A DNA stretch of 48,538 nt from Bacteroidales bacterium (GCA_004557385.1 SFEA01000028.1:1-48538), one strand, 5' to 3'. Numbered from the stretch's first letter, positions 7,537 through 17,225 are shown. Made by a program: numbers and translations. Notes: generated from the letters alone by a model not told the origin.

Positions 7537-9999
7537 TCAGCGCAGTTTAGCGCCGAGTTGTTTTTCGAGGTTTGCAATCACCTTGTTCATCACAGCATCG
7601 ATTTGCTTATCCTGCAAGGTGTTTTGGTCGTCTTGCAGAGTGATGCTGATGGCATACGACTTCTTGCCGGCTTCGAGGTTCTTGCCCTCGTAGACGTCGA
7701 AGAGGGTGACGCCTCGCAGCAAGCGCTTTTCCGACTGAGTGACCACGCGCTTAACATCGTCGAATGTCACAGTCTTGTCGAGCAGAAGCGCCAAATCGCG
7801 CTTAACGGGCTGTGTCTTAGGCAGGTCGGCGAATGTCACCTTCTTCTTGGCGCACATCTTCATCAGGGCATCCCAGTTGATGTGAGCAAAGAACACCGGT
7901 TGATGAATGTCGAGTTTTTTGAGCTGCTTGGCAGCCACCACACCCATCTCGGCAATGAGCTTGCCGCCACGGTTTTCGTATTTCAATGCCGGAGCATAGA
8001 TGTCGCTGGTGAATTGCGTGGCAACGAGTTCCTTTTCGAGAATACCCAGGCGGGCGAAGATGTCCTCAACAATCTTCTTGAGGTCGAACACAGTAACGTC
8101 GCGCGGAGCCTCAGCCCAGTTGCCGTCGTGAGTCTTGCCGGTGAGCCAGATGCCCAGTTCGGTGTTTTCGCTGAACTTGGCAAGCACGCGCTCGCTGGCG
8201 TCGGCAGCGGCATCGAAGTGATAGCAGTTGCCGAACTCATACATCTTGAGGTTGCTGCTGCGGCGATTCACATTGTGAGCAATGCTTTCGAGGCCGCCAT
8301 AGAGCAGTGTCTGACGCATGAGCATGAGGTCGCTGCTGAGCGGGTTCATCAGCTTAACGGCACCGGCTTCGGGATAGGTTTCGCCCTCGGCATAATACTG
8401 CACCGATGTGAGCGAGTTGTTCAATATTTCGTTGAAGCCCATGGCAGTGAGTTGCTGCGAGATGAGCTCCTGCATGTCGTTCTTGAAATCGGTAGCCGAC
8501 TTCGACGAGAGGTTGCTGCGCACGGCGTCGGTGAACTCCACATTGTTGTAGCCATACACGCGCAGGATGTCCTCAACCACGTCGCAAGGACGTTGCACGT
8601 CAACGCGATAGGTAGGCACAACTATGTTGAGCGCCTCGTCGGTTTCGCCCACAATCTTCATTTCGAGGCTTTCGAGAATGCTCTTGATGGTGTCCTTGCC
8701 AATGCATTTGCCAATCAAGCCGTCGACATAGTCGTAGCGCAGTTCAACCGGGAATGCAGGGAATTCCTGGCTCTTGATGTCAACCACGTCGCCGCAGATT
8801 TCGCCGCCAGCCACTTCCTTGATGAGCATGGCAGCCACCTTGAGGTTGTCGACGGTGGCATTAGGGTCGATGCCGCGCTCAAAGCGGAACGAAGCGTCGG
8901 TGTTCAAGCCGAAACGGCGAGCCGACTTGCGAATCCAAGTTGGGTGGAAGTAAGCCGATTCAAGGAAGATGTCGGTGGTCGACTCGGTCACGCCGCTGTC
9001 GAGGCCGCCAAACACGCCGCCGATGCACATAGGTTCCTCGGCGTTGCAAATCATCAGGTCGCGCTCGGTGAGCGTGCGCTCAACGCCGTCGAGGGTGACA
9101 AACTTGGTGCCCTCGGGGCAAGTTTTCACAACCACCTTTTCGCCCTTCACCTTAGCGAGGTCGAAGCAATGGAGCGGCTGATTGAGCCCGAGCAATATAA
9201 AGTTGGTGATATCTACAATGTTGTTGATTGGGCGCTGACCGATGGTAGTCAACAGGTCCTTGAGCCACTTTGGACTTTCGCCCACCTTCACGCCGCGTAT
9301 TGTCAAGCCGCAATAGCGCGGGCAAGCCTCGGCGTTTTCAACGCTCACCTGCACAGCGCCGTCAGTGCGGTCGATGGCAAAGCCTTCAGCCGAAGGCTTG
9401 GTGAGCTTAAACGGCTTACCGTTTTGCTTGAGCCAAGCAGCCAGGTCGCGAGCCACGCCATAGTGCGAAGCGCCATCGATGCGGTTAGGCGTGAGGTCAA
9501 CCTCAATCACATAATCGTCGTCGATGCCGTAGTAGTCGCGAGCCGGGGTGCCAACAGCCACGTCGGCAGGCAGCACAATGATGCCGCTGTGGTCGGTGCC
9601 TACGCCAATTTCGTCCTCGGCGCAAATCATGCCGCGCGACTCAACGCCACGAATTTTCGATTTCTTGATAGCAAATTCCTTGTCGCCATCGTAGAGCTTA
9701 GTGCCAACAGTGGCAACAATCACCTTCTGACCGGCAGCCACGTTAGGAGCACCGCATACAATTTGGGTGGGTTCGCCGTCGCCAAGGTCTACAGTGGTGA
9801 TGTGCAGGTGGTCGCTGTCGGGGTGTTCAACGCAAGTGAGCACCTCGCCAACCACAAGACCCTGCAGTCCGCCCTTGATAGTTTCAACTTTTTCTACGCA
9901 GTCGGTTTCGAGGCCCAGCGATGTGAGCGCTGCTGACACCTCCTCGGGTGTAAGCTCGAAATCGAGATAGCGTTTCAACCATTTATATGATACGTTCAT
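7537..9999 (-). CDS. pheT: Phenylalanine--tRNA ligase beta subunit
   Basis: The product has 820 residues, normal for PheT. It starts MNVSYKWLKRYLDFEL, as is typical. An EMAP-like tRNA-binding domain follows (HPDSDHLHITTVDLGDGE, IVCGAPNVAAGQKV, about residues 40-155), then the B3/B4 editing domain, the B5 domain (ending near VYGYNNVEF), the catalytic-like core (MNPLSSDLMLMRQTLL) and a C-terminal FDX-ACB domain (QPVKRDLALLLDKTVTFDD). It joins PheS to charge tRNA-Phe. pheS is not in this window, which is common in Bacteroidetes. A -7-like box lies 68 bp upstream. Confidence 0.97.
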   Translation of the reverse strand: MNVSYKWLKRYLDFELTPEEVSAALTSLGLETDCVEKVETIKGGLQGLVVGEVLTCVEHPDSDHLHITTVDLGDGEPTQIVCGAPNVAAGQKVIVATVGTKLYDGDKEFAIKKSKIRGVESRGMICAEDEIGVGTDHSGIIVLPADVAVGTPARDYYGIDDDYVIEVDLTPNRIDGASHYGVARDLAAWLKQNGKPFKLTKPSAEGFAIDRTDGAVQVSVENAEACPRYCGLTIRGVKVGESPKWLKDLLTTIGQRPINNIVDITNFILLGLNQPLHCFDLAKVKGEKVVVKTCPEGTKFVTLDGVERTLTERDLMICNAEEPMCIGGVFGGLDSGVTESTTDIFLESAYFHPTWIRKSARRFGLNTDASFRFERGIDPNATVDNLKVAAMLIKEVAGGEICGDVVDIKSQEFPAFPVELRYDYVDGLIGKCIGKDTIKSILESLEMKIVGETDEALNIVVPTYRVDVQRPCDVVEDILRVYGYNNVEFTDAVRSNLSSKSATDFKNDMQELISQQLTAMGFNEILNNSLTSVQYYAEGETYPEAGAVKLMNPLSSDLMLMRQTLLYGGLESIAHNVNRRSSNLKMYEFGNCYHFDAAADASERVLAKFSENTELGIWLTGKTHDGNWAEAPRDVTVFDLKKIVEDIFARLGILEKELVATQFTSDIYAPALKYENRGGKLIAEMGVVAAKQLKKLDIHQPVFFAHINWDALMKMCAKKKVTFADLPKTQPVKRDLALLLDKTVTFDDVKRVVTQSEKRLLRGVTLFDVYEGKNLEAGKKSYAISITLQDDQNTLQDKQIDAVMNKVIANLEKQLGAKLR

Positions 10000-10066
10000 A
10001 AATATATATTATGTTTTGTTTATTTTCTTGAGCCACAGCAGCCAAAGGCTACTGCTTAAAAACTTA

Positions 10067-10074
10067 CAAATTTA
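10067..10074 (-). promoter_or_regulatory. -7 element upstream of pheT
   Basis: TAAATTTG on the minus strand (CAAATTTA at 10067-10074 on plus) matches TAnnTTTG exactly and lies 68 bp before the pheT ATG. No good -33 TTTG is present at 19-21 nt spacing. Confidence 0.4.
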
Positions 10075-10219
10075 CGAAGAATTTTCGATATAGTCGGTTC
10101 GCGACGCTCAAAAACACCTGTTGCCTCTTTATTTTTGCAAAAAACAAGTTTTTTCACGCTCCGGAAAATGACAATTTCATTTCGAAATCTATTTTTCGTC
10201 ATTATTCTTAATTATTTTG

Positions 10220-10250
10220 TTGAAAAATCCAAAAAATTACATTATCTTTA
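10220..10250 (+). promoter_or_regulatory. Promoter of candidate small RNA
   Basis: TTG at 10220-10222, a 20-nt spacer, then TATCTTTA at 10243-10250 (one mismatch to TAnnTTTG). The predicted start is near 10255. No gene begins before the terminator 85 nt further on. Confidence 0.5.
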
Positions 10251-10254
10251 CACC

Positions 10255-10378
10255 CACATTTCACAACAGCCTTAAATCAGTAATACATTAATTTTATGAG
10301 TTTTTAGTTTGGCTTATTTATTTAAGTTTTATCTAAACCGACAGCATTTGTAGTGACTACAAATGCTGTCGGCATTTT
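10255..10378 (+). ncRNA. Candidate small RNA (about 120 nt)
   Basis: This stretch lies between a promoter-like site and a very strong terminator and has no usable open frame: the only ATG, at 10296, is followed by a stop after two codons. CTTAAAT (10271-10277) and ATTTAAG (10320-10326) can pair, enclosing the AT-rich body, before the 3' hairpin. This is the layout of an intergenic regulatory RNA. It might instead be a leader that attenuates the downstream pseudouridine synthase gene, but that gene has its own -7 box after the terminator. No known RNA family was recognised. Confidence 0.45.
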
Positions 10379-10379
10379 T
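10338..10379 (+). terminator. Strong intrinsic terminator of the candidate small RNA
   Basis: A perfect 16-bp stem (CCGACAGCATTTGTAG at 10338-10353, complement at 10357-10372) has a 3-nt loop, followed by CATTTTTA. It is one of the strongest hairpins in the window, although no protein gene on the plus strand ends upstream of it. Confidence 0.8.
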
Positions 10380-10417
10380 ATGGTGTAAGCCGTCGTGAAA
10401 ATGCCAAATAAAATCAG

Positions 10418-10425
10418 TAACTTTG
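10418..10425 (+). promoter_or_regulatory. -7 element of the rluA-like/priA/MATE cluster
   Basis: TAACTTTG matches TAnnTTTG exactly and ends 32 bp before the ATG at 10458. Its position inside the longer open frame is why the upstream in-frame ATG at 10395 was rejected. Confidence 0.55.
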
Positions 10426-10457
10426 CACATAATAATATAACACACCCATCACTCGAT

Positions 10458-11372
10458 ATGCGACAATCAGCAAACAATGACGAACACCGCTTTCGTCGCC
10501 CCGACAACATACGCACCTATGTGGTGAACGAAGCCGACACGCTGCTTTCGGCAGTGAGCAAAATTCTGTCCGACCATACGCCATCGAAGGTGAAATCGAT
10601 GCTCAAGCACAACCAATTTGCCATCAACGGCATGCCCTCATCGCAATTCAATCAACCGGTGAACGCCGGCGACGAAATATCAATCAATTTCGACCGCGCC
10701 TTTGCCGTGTTCAAGCACCCGCGCATACAGCTGGTGTATGAAGACGACCACCTGCTGATAGTGAACAAGGGCTACGGCGTGCTGTCGATGGGCACCGACA
10801 GCGTGAAGGAGGGCACCGTCTACAGCGAGATGCGCAAGTATGTGAAGACTCACAATCCCAAGGCGCAGGTGTTTATTGTTCACCGACTCGACCGCGACAC
10901 CTCGGGGCTGATGCTGCTTGCCAAAAGCCGCATAGCCAAGGACAACTTGCAACATAACTGGAACAACATGGTGCTCAACCGCAAATATGTGGCAGTGCTC
11001 GAGGGCGAGATTGAAGGTGCCGCCGAGGGCGTAGTGCGCAGCTATCTTGCCGAGAACTCGAAGTTTGAGGTCTACTCGGTCGACGACCCCGAAAAGGGTC
11101 AGCTGGCGGTGACTCGCTACAAGGTGCTGGCGCGCCGTCGCGGACACACGCTCATGGAGCTGGAACTCGACACCGGACGCAAGAACCAGATTCGCGTGCA
11201 CATGAGAGACCTCGGACACCCCATCGTGGGCGACCGCAAATACGGTGCCAGCCACAGCCCCATCGGTCGCTTGGCGCTGCACGCCCGCTCGCTGCGCTTT
11301 GTGCACCCCATCACTCGCAAGGTGATGGACTTTGAAACACCCATCCCAGCCCGTTTCACCGCGCTGGTGTGA
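10458..11372 (+). CDS. RluA-family pseudouridine synthase
   Basis: The product has 304 residues. An N-terminal S4-like RNA-binding part (about residues 20-75, VKSMLKHNQFAING) precedes the RluA/RluD catalytic domain. The signature HRLDRDTSGLMLLAKS is present, with catalytic Asp near residue 144, followed by the LDTGRKNQIRVHM and GDRKYGA blocks. It isomerises specific uridines in rRNA or tRNA; the target cannot be assigned, because RluA, RluC and RluD share these motifs. It is followed at 60 bp by priA in the same direction and may share its transcript. Confidence 0.9.
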   Translation: MRQSANNDEHRFRRPDNIRTYVVNEADTLLSAVSKILSDHTPSKVKSMLKHNQFAINGMPSSQFNQPVNAGDEISINFDRAFAVFKHPRIQLVYEDDHLLIVNKGYGVLSMGTDSVKEGTVYSEMRKYVKTHNPKAQVFIVHRLDRDTSGLMLLAKSRIAKDNLQHNWNNMVLNRKYVAVLEGEIEGAAEGVVRSYLAENSKFEVYSVDDPEKGQLAVTRYKVLARRRGHTLMELELDTGRKNQIRVHMRDLGHPIVGDRKYGASHSPIGRLALHARSLRFVHPITRKVMDFETPIPARFTALV

Positions 11373-11432
11373 GACTTCACCACACAATTTCATTAACACC
11401 CCACCACTCACCCTCTCTGCCGAGTTTCCCAT

Positions 11433-13913
11433 ATGCCACAACCAAAGCAAATGTATGCCAACGTGATTGTGCCGCTTGCCCTGCAAGGCACATTCACCTA
11501 CAGCGTGCCGCAGGCCATGCAACCGAGCCTGCGCACCGGCTGCCGTGTGCTTGTGCAATTTGGCAGAAAAAAGACCTACACCGCCATCGTGGTGGCGCTG
11601 CACTTCACCAAGCCCGAGGGCTACGACGTGAAGGAAATTCTTGCCATGCTCGACGACAAGCCCATCATACGCCACCCGCAGCTCGACCTCTGGCAATGGA
11701 TTGCCGACTACTATCTGTGCACCATCGGCGAGGTGTATAAGGCGGCGGTGCCGTCGGGGCTGAAGGTGGAAAGCGAGACATTCATCAGCATCAATCCCGA
11801 TTACGAAGAAACGGAGGACGACCGCCTGAACGAGCGCGAGCGGGTGATTATGGACTTCACCGCCCAGCGCGGACGTGTGCAGCTCGACGAGATTAGCCGC
11901 GCCACAGGGTTCAAAAACATAGTGTCGGTGGTGAGCCGCATGCTCGAGCGCGAAGCCATTCACATTGCCGAGCGCGTGGTGGATAACTATCGGCCCAAGA
12001 CCGAGACCTGCGTCATCCTTGCCATTGAGCACGGCAACGAGGCTGCCCTGCACGAGCTGTTCGACAAGGTGTCGCGCGCCAAGAAACAGGAAACTCTACT
12101 GCTTGCCTATCTCGACCTGTCGCACTGGCTGCAACGCCCGCAGCCTGCCGAGGTGACCAAAGACGCGCTGCTCAAGCGCGCTGGCGTGACTCAGCCGGTG
12201 CTGCGTGCCGCCATCGATAAGGGCGTGTTCACCCTCTACAAGAAGCCCGTCAACCGCTTTGACATGGTGGGCAAATGCCATGCCGACGCGCCGGTGCTCA
12301 CTGACGAACAACAGCGCGCCTACACCGAGATTCACCAGTCGTTCACTTCGCACAACATCACCTTGCTGCACGGCGTAACTTCCAGCGGCAAGACCTCGAT
12401 ATACATCCATCTCATTCAAGATGCTCTCGCCAAAGGCAAACAGGCATTGTATCTTGTGCCCGAAATAGCCCTTACCACGCAGCTCACGCAGCGACTGCAA
12501 AAGGTGCTGGGCGAGCAACTGCTCATCTATCACAGCCGCTTCAGCGACAACGAGCGCGTTGACATCTGGCGGCGACTGCTCGACAGCAACGAGCCTATGG
12601 TGGTGATTGGTGTGCGCTCGGCGGTGTTCCTACCGTTCTCCAACCTCGGACTGGTGATTGTCGACGAGGAACACGACAGCAGCTATAAGCAGCAAGACCC
12701 CGCGCCCCGCTACAACGGCCGCGACATAGCCACCGTGCTGGCTTCGATGCACGGCGCAAAGACGCTGTTCGGCTCGGCTACGCCTGCCATCGACACCTAC
12801 TACAAGGCGCTGAACGGTCGCTTCGGGCTGGTGAAGCTGCTCACACGATATGAGGGCATCGAACTGCCGCGGGTGCACGTAATCGACACGAAACTGGCTC
12901 GAAAGAAACACGAAATGAACGGCTTGTTCTCGCAAGAACTGGTGAGCAAATGCCGCCAGGCTCTCGACCGTGGCGAACAGCTCATCTTGTTTCAAAACCG
13001 ACGCGGCTATTCACCCATGGTGCGCTGCCGCGAATGTGCCTGGACACCCAAGTGCACCAACTGCGACGTCACACTCACCTATCACAAACGCCTGTCGGCT
13101 CTCACTTGCCACTATTGCGGCTACACGCTCACCCTGCCATCGATTTGCCCTGTGTGCGAACAGCCTGCCATCGAGGTGGTGGGCTACGGCACCGAGCGCA
13201 TCGAGGACGACATCGAAAAGGTGTTCCCCGAAGGCAAAATTGCCCGAATGGACCTCGACACCACCCGCAGTAAGACCAGCTACGAACGCATAATCAACGA
13301 GTTTTCCGAACACAAGTCGAACATTCTTGTGGGCACGCAGATGGTGACCAAGGGCCTCGACTTCGACGGCGTGAGCATTGTGGGCATACTCAATGCCGAC
13401 ACCATGATTTCGTTCCCCGACTTCCGCAGCCACGAGCGCGCCTTCAACATGATGGAGCAGGTGGCTGGCCGTGCCGGACGAAAGCATGCGCAGGGGCTGG
13501 TGGTGATGCAAACCAGCGACCCCGAGCACCCCGTGGTGAAGCTTGTGCAACAGCACGACTACCTCGGCTTCTATAACCTCGAGATTGCCGAGCGCCAGCG
13601 CTACGCCTACCCGCCTTTCACGCGCATAGTGAACATCTACATGAAGCATCGCAACGAAGATGTGCTCACCGAGATGTCGGCAATGTTCAGCCAGATGCTG
13701 CGGCAGGTGTTCGGCACCCGCATCCTCGGACCCGAAGCGCCCATGGTGGCACGCGTGCAGCAACTGTTCATCAAACAGATTGTGCTGAAAATCGAGGTGG
13801 CAGCATCGATGTCGAAGGTGAAAGATTTTTTGCGCAAAATATATGCCGACTTTGTGGCTCGCGACTCGCGTGCCAAGGGTTGCATAATCTACTATGACGT
13901 CGACCCGATGTAA
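11433..13913 (+). CDS. priA: Primosomal protein N' (replication restart helicase PriA)
   Basis: The product has 826 residues, normal for Bacteroidetes PriA. It shows the 3'-end-binding N-terminal domain (YANVIVPLALQGTFTYSVP), Walker A (GVTSSGKTSIYIHL, near 313-320), Walker B DEEHD near 410, and zinc-binding cysteine pairs (CRECAWTPKCTNC near 530, CHYCG near 558, CPVCEQ near 571). It also has helicase motifs V/VI (ILVGTQMVTKGLDFDGV, QVAGRAGR). It reloads the replisome at stalled forks. It sits between the pseudouridine synthase and the MATE gene with gaps of 60 and 68 bp. Confidence 0.97.
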   Translation: MPQPKQMYANVIVPLALQGTFTYSVPQAMQPSLRTGCRVLVQFGRKKTYTAIVVALHFTKPEGYDVKEILAMLDDKPIIRHPQLDLWQWIADYYLCTIGEVYKAAVPSGLKVESETFISINPDYEETEDDRLNERERVIMDFTAQRGRVQLDEISRATGFKNIVSVVSRMLEREAIHIAERVVDNYRPKTETCVILAIEHGNEAALHELFDKVSRAKKQETLLLAYLDLSHWLQRPQPAEVTKDALLKRAGVTQPVLRAAIDKGVFTLYKKPVNRFDMVGKCHADAPVLTDEQQRAYTEIHQSFTSHNITLLHGVTSSGKTSIYIHLIQDALAKGKQALYLVPEIALTTQLTQRLQKVLGEQLLIYHSRFSDNERVDIWRRLLDSNEPMVVIGVRSAVFLPFSNLGLVIVDEEHDSSYKQQDPAPRYNGRDIATVLASMHGAKTLFGSATPAIDTYYKALNGRFGLVKLLTRYEGIELPRVHVIDTKLARKKHEMNGLFSQELVSKCRQALDRGEQLILFQNRRGYSPMVRCRECAWTPKCTNCDVTLTYHKRLSALTCHYCGYTLTLPSICPVCEQPAIEVVGYGTERIEDDIEKVFPEGKIARMDLDTTRSKTSYERIINEFSEHKSNILVGTQMVTKGLDFDGVSIVGILNADTMISFPDFRSHERAFNMMEQVAGRAGRKHAQGLVVMQTSDPEHPVVKLVQQHDYLGFYNLEIAERQRYAYPPFTRIVNIYMKHRNEDVLTEMSAMFSQMLRQVFGTRILGPEAPMVARVQQLFIKQIVLKIEVAASMSKVKDFLRKIYADFVARDSRAKGCIIYYDVDPM

Positions 13914-13981
13914 TACACACAATTCGCCGCTCTCCACCGCCCTCACACCACATTGTATTTCAAGTTTAATAAGAAAACACG

Positions 13982-15328
13982 ATGTCACTACGAAACTACT
14001 TTGCTACCTACCGACCTCATTACGCCTCAATCATACGTCTGGGCATACCCTTGCTGCTGGGTCAGCTGGGTGTGATTGTCACCGGCTACGCCGACACAAT
14101 CATGGTGGGCAACTACAGCACCGAAGCGCTTGCGTCGGCATCGTTTGCCAACAGCGTGATTGCGTTTGTGCTGATGCTAAGCATAGGCTTCTCCTACGGT
14201 CTAACTCCGCTCGTGGGGACATTGTTTTCGAGCGGCAGCACCAACCGCCTTGCCGCCACGGTGCGCGCCGGCGTGGTTGCCAACCTGGCATACGTGGTGC
14301 TGTGGTGCGTGCCACTCGTGGCAGTGTATGTGTGGCTTCACCGCCTTGGGTTGCCCGAGCACCTGCTGCCGGTGATTCGCCCTTATTTTATGCTGCTGCT
14401 CGTTTCGCTGCTGCCGCTGGCTGTAGTGAACGCTTTGCGCCAATTCACCGATGCCATCAACGACACCAAAGTGTCGATGTACATTCTGGTTTGCGGCAAC
14501 GCCCTGAACATCGTGCTGAACTATGCACTCATATACGGCCACCTCGGGCTGCCTGAACTGGGACTTACCGGCGCCGGAATAGCCACCCTCGCCTCGCGCG
14601 TGGCTATGCTGATTGCCTACGTGGCTTATCTGCTGTGCCACCCGCGCTATCGCTGCTATCGCGCCAACCTGCTGCACGCGCCTTTGAGCGGCGCCAATGT
14701 GCGCACCATCGTCGTCACCTCGCTGCCCATATCGTTGCAGATAGGCATGGAAACCGGCATTTTCACCGCAGCATCGGTGTTTGCCGGCAGGCTTGGCACC
14801 AATACGCTTGCCGCCGTGCAAGTGCTTACCACCATCGGGCAATTGGGATTTATGGTCTACTACAGCCTTGGAGCCGCAGCATCAATCAAGATTGCCAACT
14901 ACCTTGGCGTTAGCGACACGCTGCGCATACGCCAAGTGGCTCATGCAGGATATATGATTACTCTGGCGAGCGCCGTGGTGGCAAGTATGGCGTTTTATTT
15001 TGGCGGCGAGTTTCTTGCAGGGCTGTTCACCAACGATGCCGCTGTGGTGGCACTCGTCAGCTCGCAAATCGGGTTGCTGATTCTCTATCAGTTTGGCGAC
15101 GCCACACAAATAGCCTTTGCCAACAGTCTGCGCGGCATTGCCCACGTCAAGCCCATCATGGGCATCGCCTTTGTGTCGTATATCGTTGTGGGCATTCCGG
15201 TGATGTACGCGCTATGCTTCCCCTTCGGGTTTGACATAAGCGGCATCTATCTGGCACACACCATCTCGCTGCTCACCGCCGGGCTGTGGTTCCGACGCAC
15301 GTTCAGCAAGCATATAGCGCAGCTGTAA
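13982..15328 (+). CDS. MATE-family multidrug/cation exporter
   Basis: The product has 448 residues with about 12 hydrophobic segments arranged in two similar halves. The N-terminal pattern IIRLGIPLLLGQLGVIVTGYADTIMVG is split over TM1-TM2, and VGTLFSSG and LRQFTDAINDTK follow; this is the MATE (NorM-like) layout. It should export organic cations or drugs across the inner membrane using a Na+ or H+ gradient; substrates are unknown. It ends 77 bp before the first block of composite repeats, and no terminator is obvious between. Confidence 0.9.
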   Translation: MSLRNYFATYRPHYASIIRLGIPLLLGQLGVIVTGYADTIMVGNYSTEALASASFANSVIAFVLMLSIGFSYGLTPLVGTLFSSGSTNRLAATVRAGVVANLAYVVLWCVPLVAVYVWLHRLGLPEHLLPVIRPYFMLLLVSLLPLAVVNALRQFTDAINDTKVSMYILVCGNALNIVLNYALIYGHLGLPELGLTGAGIATLASRVAMLIAYVAYLLCHPRYRCYRANLLHAPLSGANVRTIVVTSLPISLQIGMETGIFTAASVFAGRLGTNTLAAVQVLTTIGQLGFMVYYSLGAAASIKIANYLGVSDTLRIRQVAHAGYMITLASAVVASMAFYFGGEFLAGLFTNDAAVVALVSSQIGLLILYQFGDATQIAFANSLRGIAHVKPIMGIAFVSYIVVGIPVMYALCFPFGFDISGIYLAHTISLLTAGLWFRRTFSKHIAQL

Positions 15329-15404
15329 CTCCCCCCAAAGAAACCAAGGCACATTTATTCAAATTATAGAACGGCGCGAATCTGCACTCATTTTATTAAT
15401 CAAC

Positions 15405-15905
15405 GAGAGGTTTTCGCTGGGTCTGCAACCGCTCCACGGTTGGTGATTTGTAGTGCCGTTGCCTTCCCCACATAGTCGCTTCGCTCCAATGTGGGGTTAT
15501 TGACATTGTAACCGCTCACGCGGTTAATTTCGCTGGCTATCAGATGGTTACAACCGTTAATTGTAGGGGGCGTATGGCAATACGCCCTAACAACACAGCG
15601 GCAGGTGTAACGTCCCTCTCGCAGATTGCGCAGATGCCGTAGAACGGGAAGAGCAACAAGCGCCGAAGGTGCTTGACCATGCATAACCGCTGGCAAGCCC
15701 ACAAGGGCGCAGCCTGCGGAGAGTTGGCACCAATAATAATGTGCCTCGAAGTGGCACAACATTGTTCGACATCTTCGACGCCGAATGATAGTGAGGTATC
15801 CGCTCCCCGCAGGTTGCGCTATCCCGAGGTACGCATAGCGCAACCCCGGGTTAATTATACCTTGCAAATGCCTTTCAGGCGACATGGCATGTGATATTCT
15901 TGGAC
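15405..15905. repeat. Composite palindromic repeat block R1
   Basis: This gene-free stretch consists of short hairpin modules in series: CAACCG-N5-CGGTTG (15425-15441), CCCCACAT...ATGTGGGG (15465-15495), TAACCGC-N4-GCGGTTA (15508-15525), GGGCGTAT-N4-ATACGCCC (15568-15587), CAAGCGCC-N3-GGTGCTTG (15657-15675), TGTGCC-N7-GGCACA (15740-15758), GGTTGCGCTAT...ATAGCGCAACC (15812-15845) and GCCTTTCAGGC (15870-15880). 15641-15753 is repeated at 18486-18598 with three differences, and 15740-15785 recurs exactly, inverted, at 36618-36663. Open frames here are by-products of repeat composition. Its right end abuts the serS stop. Confidence 0.85.
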
Positions 15906-15920
15906 GCCCCAAGATATAAA

Positions 15921-17225
15921 TTAGTCGATGATATCGAAGCCCGTGTACTTCTGCAAGCACTTAGGCACACGAATGCCTTCGGGTGTCTGGTTGTTTTCGA
16001 GCAACGCAGCCAAGATGCGAGGCAATGCCAGCGCCGAGCCGTTGAGCGTGTGGCAAAGGCGAGTCTTCTTGTCGGCACCACGATAGCGGCACTTCAGACG
16101 GTTGGCTTGATAAGTGTCGAAGTTCGACACCGAGCTGACTTCAAGCCAGCGGTGTTGCGCCTCGCTGTACACCTCAAAGTCGTAGCAGATGGCAGCAGTG
16201 AAGCTCATGTCGCCGCCGCACAGACGCAGCACACGATAAGGCAATTCAAGCTTCTTGAGCAGTCCTTCCACGTGCTCAAGCATCTCCTTGTGGCTTTGGT
16301 CGCTATGTTCGGGTGTGTCGATGCGCACAATTTCAACCTTCGAGAACTCGTGCAGACGGTTCAAGCCACGCACATCCTTGCCGTAGCTGCCAGCTTCGCG
16401 GCGGAAGCACTCGGTGTAAGCACAGTTCTTGATAGGCAACTGCTTCTCGTCGAGAATCACATCGCGATAGATGTTGGTTACAGGCACTTCGGCAGTTGGG
16501 ATGAGATATAGGTTATCGAGTCCGCAGTGATACATCTGACCCTCCTTGTCGGGCAGCTGACCGGTGCCGTAGCCCGAAGCCTCGTTCACCACCGTAGGCG
16601 GCATGATTTCGGTGTAGCCGGCAGCATTTGCCTCGTCGAGGAAGAACTGGATGAGAGCACGCTGCATGCGAGCGCCCTTGCCGATGTAAACCGGGAAACC
16701 GGCGCCGGTGATTTTCACACCAAGGTCGAAATCAATCAAGTTATACTTCTTGGCAAGCTCCCAGTGAGGCACCTTAGCCTCGTCGTTCACGACGTCGTGC
16801 TTCCATTCAGCCACCGTAGCCACCTCATCGCTAAGGTTGCTCTTCACCACCAAGTTGTCGCCGGCAGCAGCGCCCTCCGGCACCAAGTCGTATGGCATGT
16901 TTGGTATGGTGAGCAGAATATTGCGTATTTCGTCCTCGGCAGCCTTCAGCTGTTCGTCGATTAGGCGATTGTTTTCCTTAATTTGAGCCACCTGAGCCTT
17001 TGTGGCTTCAGCTTCATCCTTTTTGCCCTGCTTCATCAGTGCACCAATTTGGGCAGCAAGTTTGTTGAGCTGGGCAGCCTGACCGTCGCGAGCAGTTTGA
17101 GCAGCACGACGCTCCTTGTCGAGCGCAACAACGCGGCTGATAGGCTCACGGGCATCGAAATGTTTTTTTGCCAACTTGGCTATCACACCTTCGGGGTCGG
17201 CATTAATTACTTGTAGAGTAAGCAT
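15921..17225 (-). CDS. serS: Serine--tRNA ligase
   Basis: The product has 434 residues. The N-terminal coiled-coil arm (about residues 30-100, rich in Lys, Glu and Ala) contacts tRNA-Ser. Class II motif 2 (CFRREAGSYGKDVRGLNR then HEFSKVEIV) and motif 3 (LNGSALALPRILAALLENNQ) are intact, as is the conserved C terminus VPKCLQKYTGFDII. It lies 55 bp downstream of yqeY in the same direction with no terminator between, so the two probably form one transcript. The 3' end is directly next to repeat block R1. Confidence 0.97.
   Translation of the reverse strand: MLTLQVINADPEGVIAKLAKKHFDAREPISRVVALDKERRAAQTARDGQAAQLNKLAAQIGALMKQGKKDEAEATKAQVAQIKENNRLIDEQLKAAEDEIRNILLTIPNMPYDLVPEGAAAGDNLVVKSNLSDEVATVAEWKHDVVNDEAKVPHWELAKKYNLIDFDLGVKITGAGFPVYIGKGARMQRALIQFFLDEANAAGYTEIMPPTVVNEASGYGTGQLPDKEGQMYHCGLDNLYLIPTAEVPVTNIYRDVILDEKQLPIKNCAYTECFRREAGSYGKDVRGLNRLHEFSKVEIVRIDTPEHSDQSHKEMLEHVEGLLKKLELPYRVLRLCGGDMSFTAAICYDFEVYSEAQHRWLEVSSVSNFDTYQANRLKCRYRGADKKTRLCHTLNGSALALPRILAALLENNQTPEGIRVPKCLQKYTGFDIID

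Noticed and set aside
7558..9936. 792-codon plus-strand open frame opposite pheT
   Set aside because: It is fully antisense to an unmistakable pheT; long mirror frames arise from its codon bias.
10395..10457. Upstream start for the RluA-family gene
   Set aside because: The extra codons contain the -7 promoter element at 10418-10425, so the transcript would start after that ATG.
10680..12053. 457-codon minus-strand open frame spanning the pseudouridine synthase and priA
   Set aside because: It crosses two convincing genes on the other strand and has no recognisable domains.
15400..15960. 186-codon minus-strand open frame across repeat block R1
   Set aside because: It runs through hairpin modules, has no family resemblance, and fragments of the same peptides reappear in R2 and R4 because the DNA is repeated.
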